Source: Helicobacter cholecystus
GTDB lineage: Bacteria; Campylobacterota; Campylobacteria; Campylobacterales; Helicobacteraceae
Direction of reading: 5' to 3'
Length of the DNA: 64,000 nt
Assembly: GCF_003364215.1 (NCBI RefSeq)
Contig: NZ_NXLU01000002.1
Coordinates: 248,001 to 312,000, forward strand
Position numbers and translations under genes: made by a program. Of this stretch, positions 30,526 through 39,664 are shown piece by piece; positions within the stretch are counted from its first letter, which is position 1, and each line of letters opens with the position of its first letter. The notes under the pieces were generated by a model. That model did no database searches. It saw only the letters and a list, made by a program, of their open reading frames with translations, and was not told the DNA's origin.

Positions 30526-31523
30526 TTCCTTTTATTGTTGCAGAGCTTAGTGCTAATCACAATCAAGATCTAGATATTGCATTCAAAAGTATCAAAGCCG
30601 CCAAAGATATTGGAGCAGACGCAGTAAAAATCCAAACCTATACCCCCTCTTGCCTAACACTCAATAGTAATAAAGAGGAATTCTTAATCAAAGGGGGATT
30701 ATGGGATGGAGAAAATCTTTACTCCCTCTACTCTAAAGCTTGCACTCCTTTTGAGTGGCATAAAGAATTATTTTCTTATGCCAAAAAGATTGGAATCGTT
30801 CTCTTTAGCACTCCTTTTAGTCAAGAAGGGTTAGAACTTTTAGAAAGTCTCTCTTGCCCAATGTATAAAGTTGCAAGCTTTGAACTTACTTATTTGGATT
30901 TGATTAAAAGTATTGCTTCAACACAGAAGCCTATTGTACTCTCGAGTGGAATAGCAACTGATGAAGAAATCACACAAGCTATTGAAGTATGTAGAAGTGT
31001 AGGAAATGAAGATATCACTCTACTGAAATGCACCTCCTCTTATCCTACTCCACTTCACCAATCCCATTTAGCTGCAATGAAAAAATTTAAGAAAAAATGG
31101 AATGTTAAGGTTGGACTGAGCGATCATACACAAGGCTTTTTAGCCCCAATCATTGCAACAAGTTTAGGGGCAAGCATGATTGAGAAGCACTTTATTCTTG
31201 AAAAAAGTCTAGGTGGTGTGGACAGTGCCTTTAGTCTTGATGTTGTTGAATTTGCAGAAATGATTAAATATGTAAGAAATGCCTCTATTGCCTTAGGGGA
31301 TGAAAACTACCAAAACAGCATTGATGATAGCAAAAGAAAATTTTCAAGAAGTATTTTTACCTCAAAAGATATTAAAAAAGGAGAGATTTTTACAGAAAAA
31401 AATCTAACAATTAAACGTCCAAATTGTGGACTTCACCCTAAGTTCTATAAAGACATTCTTGGAAAAAAAGCTCTAAGAGATCTCCCTTTTGCTACACCAC
31501 TTCAAGAAGGAGATTTTAATTAA
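30522..31523 (+). CDS. pseI: Pseudaminic acid synthase
   Basis: Condenses the 6-deoxy-AltdiNAc sugar with phosphoenolpyruvate. NeuB-like TIM barrel: ELSANHNQDLDIAF (near residue 8), IQTYTPSCLTL, VGLSDHTQG, IEKHFIL, and a C-terminal SAF (antifreeze-like) domain from about residue 275 (FSRSIFTSKDIKKGE). ILEKSLGGVDSAFSL favours PseI over NeuB in this setting. 333 residues; start overlaps the preceding stop. Convergent with the sugar aminotransferase gene by 8 bp. Confidence 0.94.
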   Translation: MIPFIVAELSANHNQDLDIAFKSIKAAKDIGADAVKIQTYTPSCLTLNSNKEEFLIKGGLWDGENLYSLYSKACTPFEWHKELFSYAKKIGIVLFSTPFSQEGLELLESLSCPMYKVASFELTYLDLIKSIASTQKPIVLSSGIATDEEITQAIEVCRSVGNEDITLLKCTSSYPTPLHQSHLAAMKKFKKKWNVKVGLSDHTQGFLAPIIATSLGASMIEKHFILEKSLGGVDSAFSLDVVEFAEMIKYVRNASIALGDENYQNSIDDSKRKFSRSIFTSKDIKKGEIFTEKNLTIKRPNCGLHPKFYKDILGKKALRDLPFATPLQEGDFN

Positions 31524-32625
31524 GAAGAGAAATTAATTTTTCACTCACCTCTTTAACTTCTTCCCTGCTTAAATGCTCACCCATTGGTAAAGAGAGTATT
31601 TCTTTTGCATATTGCACTGCCTTAGGACAATTATTTTGAGCTATTTTATCTTCACAAGCCTCAAGGAATGGAAGTGCAATGGGGTAATGAATCCCTACTT
31701 CAATCCCCAAACTCTGCAATCCTCTTAAGATTTTATCCCTATCTTTAGCTACTCTAATAACATAGAGATGATAGACATTTTGCCTATCTTTGGGGCTTGG
31801 GGGAAGAATCAAATCACAATGACAAAGAAATTCTTCATACCATTTTGCCACTTGGATTCTATGTGAGTTCCATTGATGAATGTATTGAAGTTTAACGCTT
31901 AAAATTGCACTTTGAATTCCATCAAGTCTTGAGTTCCTTCCAATATAGCGATGACGATATTTTTCTTCACCCCTTCCATGATTTGCTAGTGAGAGACATT
32001 TTTCATATACTTCTTTTGAGTTTGTGCTAACTGCCCCTCCATCTCCATAAGCTCCAAGATTTTTTCCAGGATAGAAGCTAAAACATCCCACATCTCCAAT
32101 ACTTCCCACTCTTTTTTTCTCTCCAAATACCTCAATCTCCGCACCAAAACTCTGAGCACAATCCTCAATCACACGCAAGGAATGCTTATGGGCAATATTT
32201 AAAATCTCTTCCATATCACTTGCTTTTCCATATAAATGAACAACCAAAATTGCTGAGGTTTTAGAGGTGAGAACTTGAGAAATTTTTGAAGGATCAATGC
32301 AATAGTCTTCTTTACAATCCACCATGACAGGTTTAAGCCCAGCATTAACAATCCCCTCAAGTGAACCAAAGAAAGTATTGGCTGGTAAAATCACCTCACT
32401 CCCATAAGGTAGATTTAATGCTCTAAGTGCAAGCTCAATAGCATCTGTCCCATTTGCTACTCCTAGGGCATATTTTACACCTATTTCTTTTGCAAAGGCA
32501 TCTTGAAATCTCTCAACAAATTTTCCACCCACAAATGCTCCATTTTCTAAAACTTCTATAACTGCTTGATCAATTTGAGATTTAATGCTTGTGTATTGTG
32601 TTTGCAAATCCAGAAATTTAATCAT
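31516..32625 (-). CDS. DegT/DnrJ-type nucleotide-sugar aminotransferase (not PseC-like)
   Basis: 369-residue PLP enzyme installing an amino group on a keto-sugar. FLDLQTQYTSIKSQID, GVANGTDAIELALRALN, VLPANTF-like ILPANTFFGS, VIEDCAQSFGA and the PLP-Lys in FYPGKNLGAYGDGGA are visible. The pattern FVGGKFVERFQDAFAKEIG is that of the QdtB/FdtB/WbpE branch (3-amino or related sugars) rather than PseC. It has no dTDP-sugar genes beside it, so the substrate is unknown; the pse cluster is next to it but on the other strand. Confidence 0.88.
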   Translation of the reverse strand: MIKFLDLQTQYTSIKSQIDQAVIEVLENGAFVGGKFVERFQDAFAKEIGVKYALGVANGTDAIELALRALNLPYGSEVILPANTFFGSLEGIVNAGLKPVMVDCKEDYCIDPSKISQVLTSKTSAILVVHLYGKASDMEEILNIAHKHSLRVIEDCAQSFGAEIEVFGEKKRVGSIGDVGCFSFYPGKNLGAYGDGGAVSTNSKEVYEKCLSLANHGRGEEKYRHRYIGRNSRLDGIQSAILSVKLQYIHQWNSHRIQVAKWYEEFLCHCDLILPPSPKDRQNVYHLYVIRVAKDRDKILRGLQSLGIEVGIHYPIALPFLEACEDKIAQNNCPKAVQYAKEILSLPMGEHLSREEVKEVSEKLISLLN

Positions 32626-32692
32626 TCTATCCTCTTGTGTTTTTGAATAATATTGTAAAACTTTTTTAAAGAGAAAGAAGGGAATAAAAGAA

Positions 32693-32719
32693 TTTATGCA
32701 GTCAAAAAGACTGCATAAA
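32693..32719 (-). terminator. Hairpin terminator after sodB
   Basis: Perfect 11-bp stem (TTTATGCAGTC / GACTGCATAAA) with a 5-nt loop, beginning 2 bp after the sodB stop. Read on the minus strand it is followed by an imperfect T-rich run (ATTCTTTTATT). Confidence 0.7.
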
Positions 32720-32721
32720 AT

Positions 32722-33348
32722 TTAAGCATAAAGATTAGAGATATAATTTTTGATTGCATTCATTCCATTTGTTTTTGCCTCTTCATACATTTTTGAAGCA
32801 AAATCCCAATTAATAAATTCCCAAAATTTTCCTAAATAATTGGGTCGAGCATTTTTATAATCAATATAATAAGCATGTTCCCAAACATCTATTGTTAATA
32901 ATGGGATTTTACCCTCAGTCATTGGAACTTGTGCATTACTTGTTTGGATAATTTCAAGCTTGTCATTAGTAAGCACAAGCCAACACCAACCTGAACCAAA
33001 AAGCGTTGTAGCCTTTGAGATAAGCTCTTCTTGGAATTTTTCCACACTTCCAAAACCTGCTTCAATTGCACTTTTAAGATCAGAACTCATTACACTCCCC
33101 TTTGGTGCGATGCTATCCCAATAAAAATCATGATTAAAAATTTGTGCAGCATTATTAAATACCCCTCCACTGCTTTTAAGGATAATATCCAATAAATGCA
33201 TATTTTCAAACTCATTATCTTTAATTAGATTATTAAGGTTGTTGATATAAGTTTGATGATGCTTACCGTAATGATATTCCAAAGTTTTTTCACTAATAAA
33301 CTCTACAATGCTTTCTTGAGTAAATGGCAATGATCTGAGCTGAAACAT
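32722..33348 (-). CDS. sodB: Iron superoxide dismutase
   Basis: Removes superoxide in the cytoplasm. 208 residues with the metal ligands His in LEYHYGKHHQTYI (residue about 26), His in IFNHDFYW, and Asp/His in DVWEHAYYIDY. The AQIFNHDF and GSGWCWLV segments are of Fe-SOD type. Own terminator immediately downstream. Divergent from truD. Confidence 0.96.
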   Translation of the reverse strand: MFQLRSLPFTQESIVEFISEKTLEYHYGKHHQTYINNLNNLIKDNEFENMHLLDIILKSSGGVFNNAAQIFNHDFYWDSIAPKGSVMSSDLKSAIEAGFGSVEKFQEELISKATTLFGSGWCWLVLTNDKLEIIQTSNAQVPMTEGKIPLLTIDVWEHAYYIDYKNARPNYLGKFWEFINWDFASKMYEEAKTNGMNAIKNYISNLYA

Positions 33349-33435
33349 TTAATTAATTCTCCTTATTTTTAACTTTTTTCCACAAAATGGAAATGCAATG
33401 ATAACGACAAATCAATAATTTTCCTACCTCTTTGA

Positions 33436-33441
33436 TATAAT
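33436..33441 (+). promoter_or_regulatory. -10 box of truD
   Basis: TATAAT within TTGATATAATT, 28 bp before the truD GTG; the leader would be short. Confidence 0.5.
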
Positions 33442-33469
33442 TAAAAAAATCCACGATTAAAGGTTTGAG

Positions 33470-34564
33470 GTGAAAATTTATCCCTATTCCCACTCTCCTA
33501 TTGATTTTTTATTTACACAAACCCCAAGAGACTTTGTTGTACAAGAAATTCCTCTTTATCCAAGTAGTGGAGAGGGGGAACATTTGATCATTGAAGTGAG
33601 AAAAAAATCACTCTCCACTCCCGAACTTCTGAAGATTTTAAGTTCAACCCTATGTATTCAGAGTAGAGAAATTGGTTATGCAGGATTAAAAGATAAAAAT
33701 GCCCTCACCACTCAATATCTTACAATTCCAAAATCTGCACAAAATAAGCTTAAATATCTTGATACACAAAATATTAAGATTCTTTCCACATCTTTACATA
33801 GTAATAAGCTACGTATTGGGCATCTTAAGGGAAATAAATTCTTTATTCGTCTAAAAAAAGTACAAAAAAAAGATTTGCAAAAAATCTCTCAAGTCTTAGA
33901 GAATATTAAAAAATATGGAATACCTAATTATTTTGGTTTTCAAAGATTTGGAAAATTTGGAGACAACTATCTTGAAGGCAAGACTTTGGTAGAAAAAAAG
34001 AAAAAAATACGCAATAAAAAACTTGCACTCTTCTTAATATCAAGCTACCAAAGTCATCTTTTTAATCTTTGGTTATCTCAGAGAATTAAACTTAGCAAAC
34101 TTCTTTGTGATTTTAAAGGAAAAGAGCTAGAAATAGCATTAAAACTTCAATCTCTTCCTCCACTTAATACAATACCCAAACCTCAAGAACACCCATTTAA
34201 GATTCTTGAAGGAGATTTAATGCATCATTATCCTCATGGAAAACTCTTTTTTACACAAGATCTTGACAGTGAAGCGCAGAGATTTGTACAAAAAAATATT
34301 GTTCCTTGTGGGATTCTCTCGGGTAAAAAAATCACTCTTCCTTTAAGTGATGCACTGACTTATCAAGAGGCCTTTTTGGATCCTGCAATTTATGAAATTG
34401 GCTCTCATCGATTCTGCTGGGTCTTTCCTGAAGATTTAGAATATCGCTATATTGAAGAAAAAGCTCATCTAGAATTAAACTTTTATCTTCCTAAAGGCTC
34501 TTATGCCACAATCTTACTAGAAACTCTAGCTAATAGAGAAATTAAAGGAGAAAACAGTGTATAA
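33470..34564 (+). CDS. truD: tRNA pseudouridine synthase D
   Basis: Makes pseudouridine-13 in tRNA. Catalytic Asp lies in GYAGLKDKNALTTQY (near residue 75-80); later TruD signatures are PNYFGFQRFG and FLISSYQSHLFNLWL. 364 residues. GTG start after AAAGGTTTGAG. The 3' end overlaps folE by 8 bp. Confidence 0.94.
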   Translation: MKIYPYSHSPIDFLFTQTPRDFVVQEIPLYPSSGEGEHLIIEVRKKSLSTPELLKILSSTLCIQSREIGYAGLKDKNALTTQYLTIPKSAQNKLKYLDTQNIKILSTSLHSNKLRIGHLKGNKFFIRLKKVQKKDLQKISQVLENIKKYGIPNYFGFQRFGKFGDNYLEGKTLVEKKKKIRNKKLALFLISSYQSHLFNLWLSQRIKLSKLLCDFKGKELEIALKLQSLPPLNTIPKPQEHPFKILEGDLMHHYPHGKLFFTQDLDSEAQRFVQKNIVPCGILSGKKITLPLSDALTYQEAFLDPAIYEIGSHRFCWVFPEDLEYRYIEEKAHLELNFYLPKGSYATILLETLANREIKGENSV

Positions 34565-35102
34565 AGAGTTCTTTGAAAACCTCTGCAAAAAGATTGGAGA
34601 AAATCCCCATCGTGAAGGGTTACTTAAAACTCCAAAACGTCTTGAACAATCTCATCTTGAACTTTTTTCTGGATACAAGAAATCTGCTCAAGAAGTCTTT
34701 CATACGACTTTTTGTGAAATTCCCTACAATGAAATGATTGTAATCAAAAATATTGAATTTTATTCTATGTGTGAACATCACCTACTCCCCTTTTTTGGAA
34801 CGATGAGTATCGGTTATATTCCTAAAAAAAAGATTGCAGGAATTGGAGATTTTGCTAAACTTATTGAAATGTATGCAAGAAGATTACAAACACAAGAAAA
34901 TCTAACATTTCAAATCATTGAATCTTTAATGCAGGAGCTCTCTCCCCAAGGAGCAATGCTTGTATGTGAGGCAACACATCTGTGTATGACAATGCGAGGA
35001 GCTGAGAAAAAGTCTTCTACCTTACTCACAAGTGCACTGAGAGGGATATTTAAAGAAAACCCCAAAACTCGGAATGAGTTTTTAGAACATATTAAAGCCT
35101 AG
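34557..35102 (+). CDS. folE: GTP cyclohydrolase I
   Basis: Makes dihydroneopterin triphosphate for folate and, in many bacteria, queuosine. Zinc ligands Cys-His in YSMCEHHLLPFFG (near residue 72) and Cys in EATHLCM-MRG region (near 140). 181 residues. GTG start with AAAGGAG. It overlaps truD by 8 bp and converges with the DJ-1 gene by 4 bp. Confidence 0.95.
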   Translation: MYKEFFENLCKKIGENPHREGLLKTPKRLEQSHLELFSGYKKSAQEVFHTTFCEIPYNEMIVIKNIEFYSMCEHHLLPFFGTMSIGYIPKKKIAGIGDFAKLIEMYARRLQTQENLTFQIIESLMQELSPQGAMLVCEATHLCMTMRGAEKKSSTLLTSALRGIFKENPKTRNEFLEHIKA

Positions 35103-35650
35103 GGAAGTAAGAGTTCTCTTTTTAGCTCTTGTACAACATTATGATTTGTAAGATTTTTTACAAGTTCAATTGCAAAAAGCATTGCAAATGCAGGACCTGT
35201 GCCTGTAACAAGATTTTCTGAAGTCTTAAAAGCTAAATTAAGACGTTTATTTTGGGTATTTTTCATCATTTTCTCACACCCTGGGTAGCAACAGAAATCT
35301 TGATTAAGCAATTTAAGTTCATCAAGTACTAATGGAGCAGCACAAATTGCTCCTATAATCTTTTGAGCGTTGGCAAATTCACTAATCACATGCAAAAGAA
35401 GTGGAGAGGAAAGCATATGATTTACCCCCTCCATTCCACCATGCATGACGATTGCATCAAAATCATCAACTCTAAGTGCTTGAAGAGAAGTCTCAGCTTT
35501 TAAAGCAATATGATGTGCACCTTTAATTTCAAGAGAAGAAGTAAGACTTGCTAAAGTCACCTCAATCTTGGCACGACGAAGAATATCAGCAATACAAACT
35601 AGCTCAATCTCTTCAAAACCTTGAGCTAAGGGAAGTAAAACTTTTGACAT
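35099..35650 (-). CDS. DJ-1/PfpI (ThiJ/YajL) family protein
   Basis: 183-residue cytosolic protein with the nucleophile elbow GAICAAPLVL (Cys near residue 100) and the partner Glu in GFEEIELV (near 14). DJ-1/YajL relatives act in carbonyl-stress protection or as chaperones; the exact activity is uncertain. The ATG overlaps the efp stop by 1 bp, so it is translated after efp. Confidence 0.92.
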   Translation of the reverse strand: MSKVLLPLAQGFEEIELVCIADILRRAKIEVTLASLTSSLEIKGAHHIALKAETSLQALRVDDFDAIVMHGGMEGVNHMLSSPLLLHVISEFANAQKIIGAICAAPLVLDELKLLNQDFCCYPGCEKMMKNTQNKRLNLAFKTSENLVTGTGPAFAMLFAIELVKNLTNHNVVQELKRELLLP

Positions 35651-36213
35651 TACTTTACTTTTTCTACATATTCACCTGTTTCTGTATTAACACGAATGAC
35701 CTCTCCTTCAAGTACATGAAAAGGAATTTGAACAACTGCACCGCTCTCAAGAGTTGCAGGTTTTTTTCCACCGCTTGAAGTGTCTCCTTTGAAATTAGGA
35801 GCAGTTTCAATAATTTTAAGCTCAACAACTTGAGGAACATCTACAGAAATTGCTTTGTGATTATGGAAAAGAATTTGCACGCTCATCCCATCAATCATCC
35901 ATTTTGCAACCTCACCCACCTGATCATCGGTAAGTGCAATTTGCTCATAAGTTGTTGTATCCATAAATTGAAAATTCTCTCCATCATGATAGAGATATTG
36001 CATACTTTTTTCTTGTAGATTGGGTTCATCACACTTATCTCCAGCGTGAAAAGTCTTTTCAATCACCTTTCCATCTAAAAATGATTTAATTTTTGCTCTC
36101 ACAAAAGCGGCACCCTTTCCAGGTTTTACATGTTGATATTCTGTGATTCTATAAGGAATCCCATCAATTTCAATTTTCAATCCTTTTTTGAGTTCACTCA
36201 TTCCAATTGCCAT
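35650..36213 (-). CDS. efp: Elongation factor P
   Basis: Relieves ribosome stalling at proline runs. 187 residues, KOW-like N-domain with [14 protein letters not shown] (Lys near 34 is the site modified by beta-lysylation in EpmA systems), then two OB domains ending [20 protein letters not shown]. Same order cbf2-fba-efp as in H. pylori. 16 bp from fba. Confidence 0.96.
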   Translation of the reverse strand: MAIGMSELKKGLKIEIDGIPYRITEYQHVKPGKGAAFVRAKIKSFLDGKVIEKTFHAGDKCDEPNLQEKSMQYLYHDGENFQFMDTTTYEQIALTDDQVGEVAKWMIDGMSVQILFHNHKAISVDVPQVVELKIIETAPNFKGDTSSGGKKPATLESGAVVQIPFHVLEGEVIRVNTETGEYVEKVK

Positions 36214-36229
36214 TATCTTTCCTTATCAT

Positions 36230-37153
36230 TTAGATTTTTCCTGCACTTCCAAGAAGTTGCATTCTTTCTTTAATGACCTCTTCTACTGCATTCATTGCTG
36301 GTGAAAAAAACTTTCTTAAATCAAATTCTGAGTTATTATCATTAGCCACCTTTCTCACTTCAGCAATAAAAGCAATTCTAAGGTCTGTATCGGTATTAAT
36401 TTTATTAATTCCCCCCTTCACAGCTTCTTGCAAAAATGCAAAGGGTACTCCTCTACTCCCCTTAAGGTCACCACCACTTAAAAGAAAGTTTTCTCTAACA
36501 TTTTGGGGAATTGCACTTGCACCATGCAAAACAAGAGGAATTTTTGTCAATCTTTTAACTTCGCTTAAACGTTCAAAGTCAAGCTTTGGCTCACCTTTAA
36601 ACTTGAAAGCACCGTGACTTGTTCCAATTGCTGGAGCCAAGAAGTCTACCCCTGTTTCTTTTACAAAAACTTCTGCTTCTTTAGGATTGACTAAAGTTGC
36701 ATCTTTCTCATCCACTGAGATATTATCCTCAATCCCCATTAATCTCCCCAATTCCGCTTCAACACTTACACCAAAACGATGAGCATATTGCACAACTTCT
36801 TTTGTCATTGCCATATTTTCTTCAAAGCAATGATGAGATGCATCAATCATCACAGAGGTAAAACCAGCATCAATTGCACTTTTACAACTCTCAAAGCTTG
36901 TGCCATGATCTAAATGAAGAGCAACAGGAATATGGGGATATTTTTGAGCAAATGCATTCACAAGTGAAACAGCAATATCAAGACCCATATATTTAATTGC
37001 CCCCTCACTTGCCTGCACAATAATTGGAGAAGAAACTTCACAAGCTGCCTGGAAAATACTTTTAAGCATTTCAAGATTTACAAAATTAAATGCACCTACA
37101 CCATATCCCTGTTCATGAGCAGGGATTAAAATCTCATTTCCAGAAACAAGCAT
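36230..37153 (-). CDS. fba: Fructose-bisphosphate aldolase, class II
   Basis: Zinc aldolase of glycolysis and gluconeogenesis. Zinc and active-site residues visible in ALHLDHGTSFES (near 80), SVMIDASHHCFEEN, GTSHGAFKFKG and LVLHGASAIP. 307 residues, the short class IIB form. Lies between cbf2 and efp, 27 bp and 16 bp away. Confidence 0.95.
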   Translation of the reverse strand: MLVSGNEILIPAHEQGYGVGAFNFVNLEMLKSIFQAACEVSSPIIVQASEGAIKYMGLDIAVSLVNAFAQKYPHIPVALHLDHGTSFESCKSAIDAGFTSVMIDASHHCFEENMAMTKEVVQYAHRFGVSVEAELGRLMGIEDNISVDEKDATLVNPKEAEVFVKETGVDFLAPAIGTSHGAFKFKGEPKLDFERLSEVKRLTKIPLVLHGASAIPQNVRENFLLSGGDLKGSRGVPFAFLQEAVKGGINKINTDTDLRIAFIAEVRKVANDNNSEFDLRKFFSPAMNAVEEVIKERMQLLGSAGKI

Positions 37154-37180
37154 TTTCTCTCCTTTTTAAATTATGAGAAT

Positions 37181-38023
37181 TTATTTGATTGGCTCAATTT
37201 TAACTTTTGCCTTCTCTCTCATCAACTTCATTTTTTCTCTAATCTTTTGCTCTACAAGCTGGGCTTTAAGATTATTTTGGATTGCACTTTGTGCTTGATC
37301 AAATGGCACTGTCTTAGCTTCTGTTTTACTTTGTAGATAGATAATATGATATCCGGCTTCTGTTTGAATTGGGGTTGTTGTAATGGATTGTGGAGCTAGA
37401 CCAAAGACAGCTTCAGTAAATTGTGGCAACATTTGATTACGATTTACAGTTCCAAGATCTCCTCCATTTTGACTTTTTTGAGTTCCAGCATCAATTGATT
37501 TTTCATTTGCAAGTTTAATAAAGAGTTGTTGAAGTGCATCGCCTTTTTTACCACTAAGTTCAGCGATAATCTTGTCTGCCTCTTCTTTCGTCTTGACAAC
37601 AATTTGTCTTACTTGCGCTTGCTGATCAATAAAAAGAGCTTTATTTGCATCATAAAACTTTTGAGCATCTTCTTGAGAAACCTTAATTGTTTTTGCGATA
37701 TTTTGTTGGAGTTGCTTTACCCATAAATCAATTGCAAGATTTGATTTAATAATCTGCAAAGCTTCTTTGTATTCTTTATCTTTTTCAATATTGTCTTTTT
37801 TTGCTGCAATTAAAGCAAGTTTTCTTTCAATGAGTTGATTAATTGCCATTTCCTTATCTTGCTTTGAAAGCTTTTCGAAATTAAATCCTGGAATGACTTG
37901 CTTAAAGAAATCCATATCCTTATCAGTAATTTTTTGTCCATCAACTGTTGCATAAACTTCAGCAGTTGCCATTGTAGCACACATCATACTAGCTAGAATA
38001 GAACTAATTAATACTTTTTTCAT
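37181..38023 (-). CDS. Periplasmic peptidyl-prolyl isomerase, PEB4/Cbf2-like
   Basis: Parvulin-type chaperone aiding outer-membrane protein folding, similar in layout to H. pylori HP0175 and Campylobacter PEB4. Signal peptide to about residue 20 (ATAEV), SurA-like N-terminal helical part, parvulin domain from QARVRQIVVKTKEE-like sequence (near 130) to GYHIIYL. Two adjacent ATGs exist (38026, 38023); the second has better spacing to AAAGGA. 280 residues. Confidence 0.92.
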   Translation of the reverse strand: MKKVLISSILASMMCATMATAEVYATVDGQKITDKDMDFFKQVIPGFNFEKLSKQDKEMAINQLIERKLALIAAKKDNIEKDKEYKEALQIIKSNLAIDLWVKQLQQNIAKTIKVSQEDAQKFYDANKALFIDQQAQVRQIVVKTKEEADKIIAELSGKKGDALQQLFIKLANEKSIDAGTQKSQNGGDLGTVNRNQMLPQFTEAVFGLAPQSITTTPIQTEAGYHIIYLQSKTEAKTVPFDQAQSAIQNNLKAQLVEQKIREKMKLMREKAKVKIEPIK

Positions 38024-38135
38024 CATATCTTCCTTTGCGATAAATTTGATACCACCTCTTGACATGGCTTAAAAACCCCAAAACGTGCGTAATGCAAAAT
38101 TCTACAATGAAAAAAGGAAATATATTTTAATTTTT

Positions 38136-38801
38136 TTAGCCCTCTTTAAATTTTTCTTGCAAAAAAAGTGTGGCTTTATAGATCTCTTGAATTTGCAAAA
38201 TTTCTGCTTTAATTCCTTGTCTAAAAGCATTAAATGTAGTTTTTCCTAAAGCAACTGCTCTATAACTCTCATCCCATTGAAATTTTTGTAGAAAAAAGTG
38301 ATAAGCACTGGGTGAAGTGAAAAGTAAAACACTTCCCTTGGGTGGAAGATCTGTTTGACTTAAATTTGCAGGAACACTCTGATAAGAAACAATAGAATGA
38401 ACACAAAAATCTCTTTCTCTTAACTCTTTATCCAAATTTGAAACAATCTTGTAGGCTCTAAAATAAGCATACTTTTTTCTCTTATCTAAAAGCTGAGATA
38501 GCTCATTTGCAAATTCTTTTCCATGTGCATTAGAAGAAATGTATGCAAGATTACCACCAAGATTTTGCAACATCTTCGCACTTGATTGGCCTATAACATA
38601 TGCAGGGATAGATCTCCACCTCTGCATTTGAGGATATTTTATGGAATTTTTTTCTAAAGAAAGAATCGCATTTTTTGAAGTAAAAATTAAGCCATCAAAA
38701 ACTTGTACATCTAAACAAAAATCTTTATAAAGAATTTCTCCTACAACAAGACTTTTGGCAAAATCATAATTTTGATATCCAACAATAATGATTTGAGCCA
38801 A
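38136..38801 (-). CDS. hemD: Uroporphyrinogen-III synthase
   Basis: Cyclises hydroxymethylbilane for haem synthesis. 221 residues, two-domain HemD fold recognised by DGLIFTSKNAILSL (near 38-50), SIPAYVIGQSSAKML and VLLFTSPSAYHFF. hemE is elsewhere in the window (56.5 kb). HemD sequences vary greatly, so recognition relies on these motifs. Confidence 0.85.
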   Translation of the reverse strand: MAQIIIVGYQNYDFAKSLVVGEILYKDFCLDVQVFDGLIFTSKNAILSLEKNSIKYPQMQRWRSIPAYVIGQSSAKMLQNLGGNLAYISSNAHGKEFANELSQLLDKRKKYAYFRAYKIVSNLDKELRERDFCVHSIVSYQSVPANLSQTDLPPKGSVLLFTSPSAYHFFLQKFQWDESYRAVALGKTTFNAFRQGIKAEILQIQEIYKATLFLQEKFKEG

Positions 38802-38814
38802 AACTAAATCCTTT

Positions 38815-39027
38815 TCAGATTTTTTTCAAGAAACAAGTTTTAAGCACAATTACACCCGATTTCTCTACTCTTCCTTCAATTTCATCTTCTTTATTTGTAA
38901 GACGAATATTTTTAACAACAGCACCTCGTTTAAGAATTGCAGAACATCCTTTAACTTTTAAATCTTTAATAATTTGCACATTATCCCCAGCATTAAGCTC
39001 ATTTCCATTGCTGTCTTTAACACTCAT
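38815..39027 (-). CDS. PhnA/YjdM C-terminal domain protein
   Basis: 70 residues matching the C-terminal SH3-like domain of PhnA/YjdM (VKDSNGNELNAGDNV, IKDLKVKGCSAILKRGAVVKNIRL). The N-terminal zinc ribbon is absent, so it is a single-domain form. PhnA is historically tied to phosphonates, but the activity of this domain is unknown. Divergent from tpx. Confidence 0.85.
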   Translation of the reverse strand: MSVKDSNGNELNAGDNVQIIKDLKVKGCSAILKRGAVVKNIRLTNKEDEIEGRVEKSGVIVLKTCFLKKI

Positions 39028-39145
39028 TTTCTTCTCCTGATTTTTTTCTTTGACTTTGAAAATTTATCTAAAAATATATACTTTTTTGCTACATTACTAG
39101 AGTCTTCGCAGACAAAAATATCTTTAATATTATAAAGGAAGCAAA

Positions 39146-39640
39146 ATGAAACCAACTTTTCAAGGAAATCCCGTTAGTCTTGTAGGAAATATTTTAAATA
39201 TTGGCGAAAATGCACCAGAGGTTACTCTACCGGGCAAAGATTTAAATGAAGTTAAAGTTGGTGGTGTGAGTGAAAAATATCAAATCATCAATGTTGTACC
39301 AAGCCTTGATACAGGTGTTTGTGCAATGCAAACAAAAAAATTCAATACTGAAGCTTCAAAACTTCCAAATGCAGAGGTATTTGTCATCAGTATGGATTTA
39401 CCCTTTGCACAAGGAAGATTTTGCTCAACTGAGGGAATTGAAAATCTTACTGTTTTAAGTGATTTTAGAAACAAAGAATTTGGAGAAAAATACGGATTAC
39501 TCATTAATGATACTGCTTTAAAGGGGCTTCTCACTCGTGCTGTAATTGTCATTGATCCAGAAGGAAAAATTATCTATCAAGAAGTTGTTCCAGAGATTAC
39601 AACTGAGCCAAATTATCAGGCTGTTTTAAATCTATTCTAA
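39146..39640 (+). CDS. tpx: Thiol peroxidase
   Basis: Atypical 2-Cys peroxiredoxin that reduces hydroperoxides using thioredoxin. Peroxidatic Cys in PSLDTGVCAMQT (near residue 60), resolving Cys in GRFCSTEGI (near 94). 164 residues. Ribosome binding site AAAGGAAG. It lies 6 kb from sodB, with which it is paired in H. pylori. Confidence 0.96.
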   Translation: MKPTFQGNPVSLVGNILNIGENAPEVTLPGKDLNEVKVGGVSEKYQIINVVPSLDTGVCAMQTKKFNTEASKLPNAEVFVISMDLPFAQGRFCSTEGIENLTVLSDFRNKEFGEKYGLLINDTALKGLLTRAVIVIDPEGKIIYQEVVPEITTEPNYQAVLNLF

Positions 39641-39646
39641 GATTAT

Positions 39647-39664
39647 CCACCCTCTTGGGGGTGG
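39647..39664. terminator. Possible bidirectional terminator between tpx and lpxR
   Basis: CCACCC/GGGTGG stem of 6 bp with a 6-nt loop between the convergent genes tpx and lpxR. The U-run is poor on both strands, so function is uncertain. Confidence 0.4.
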
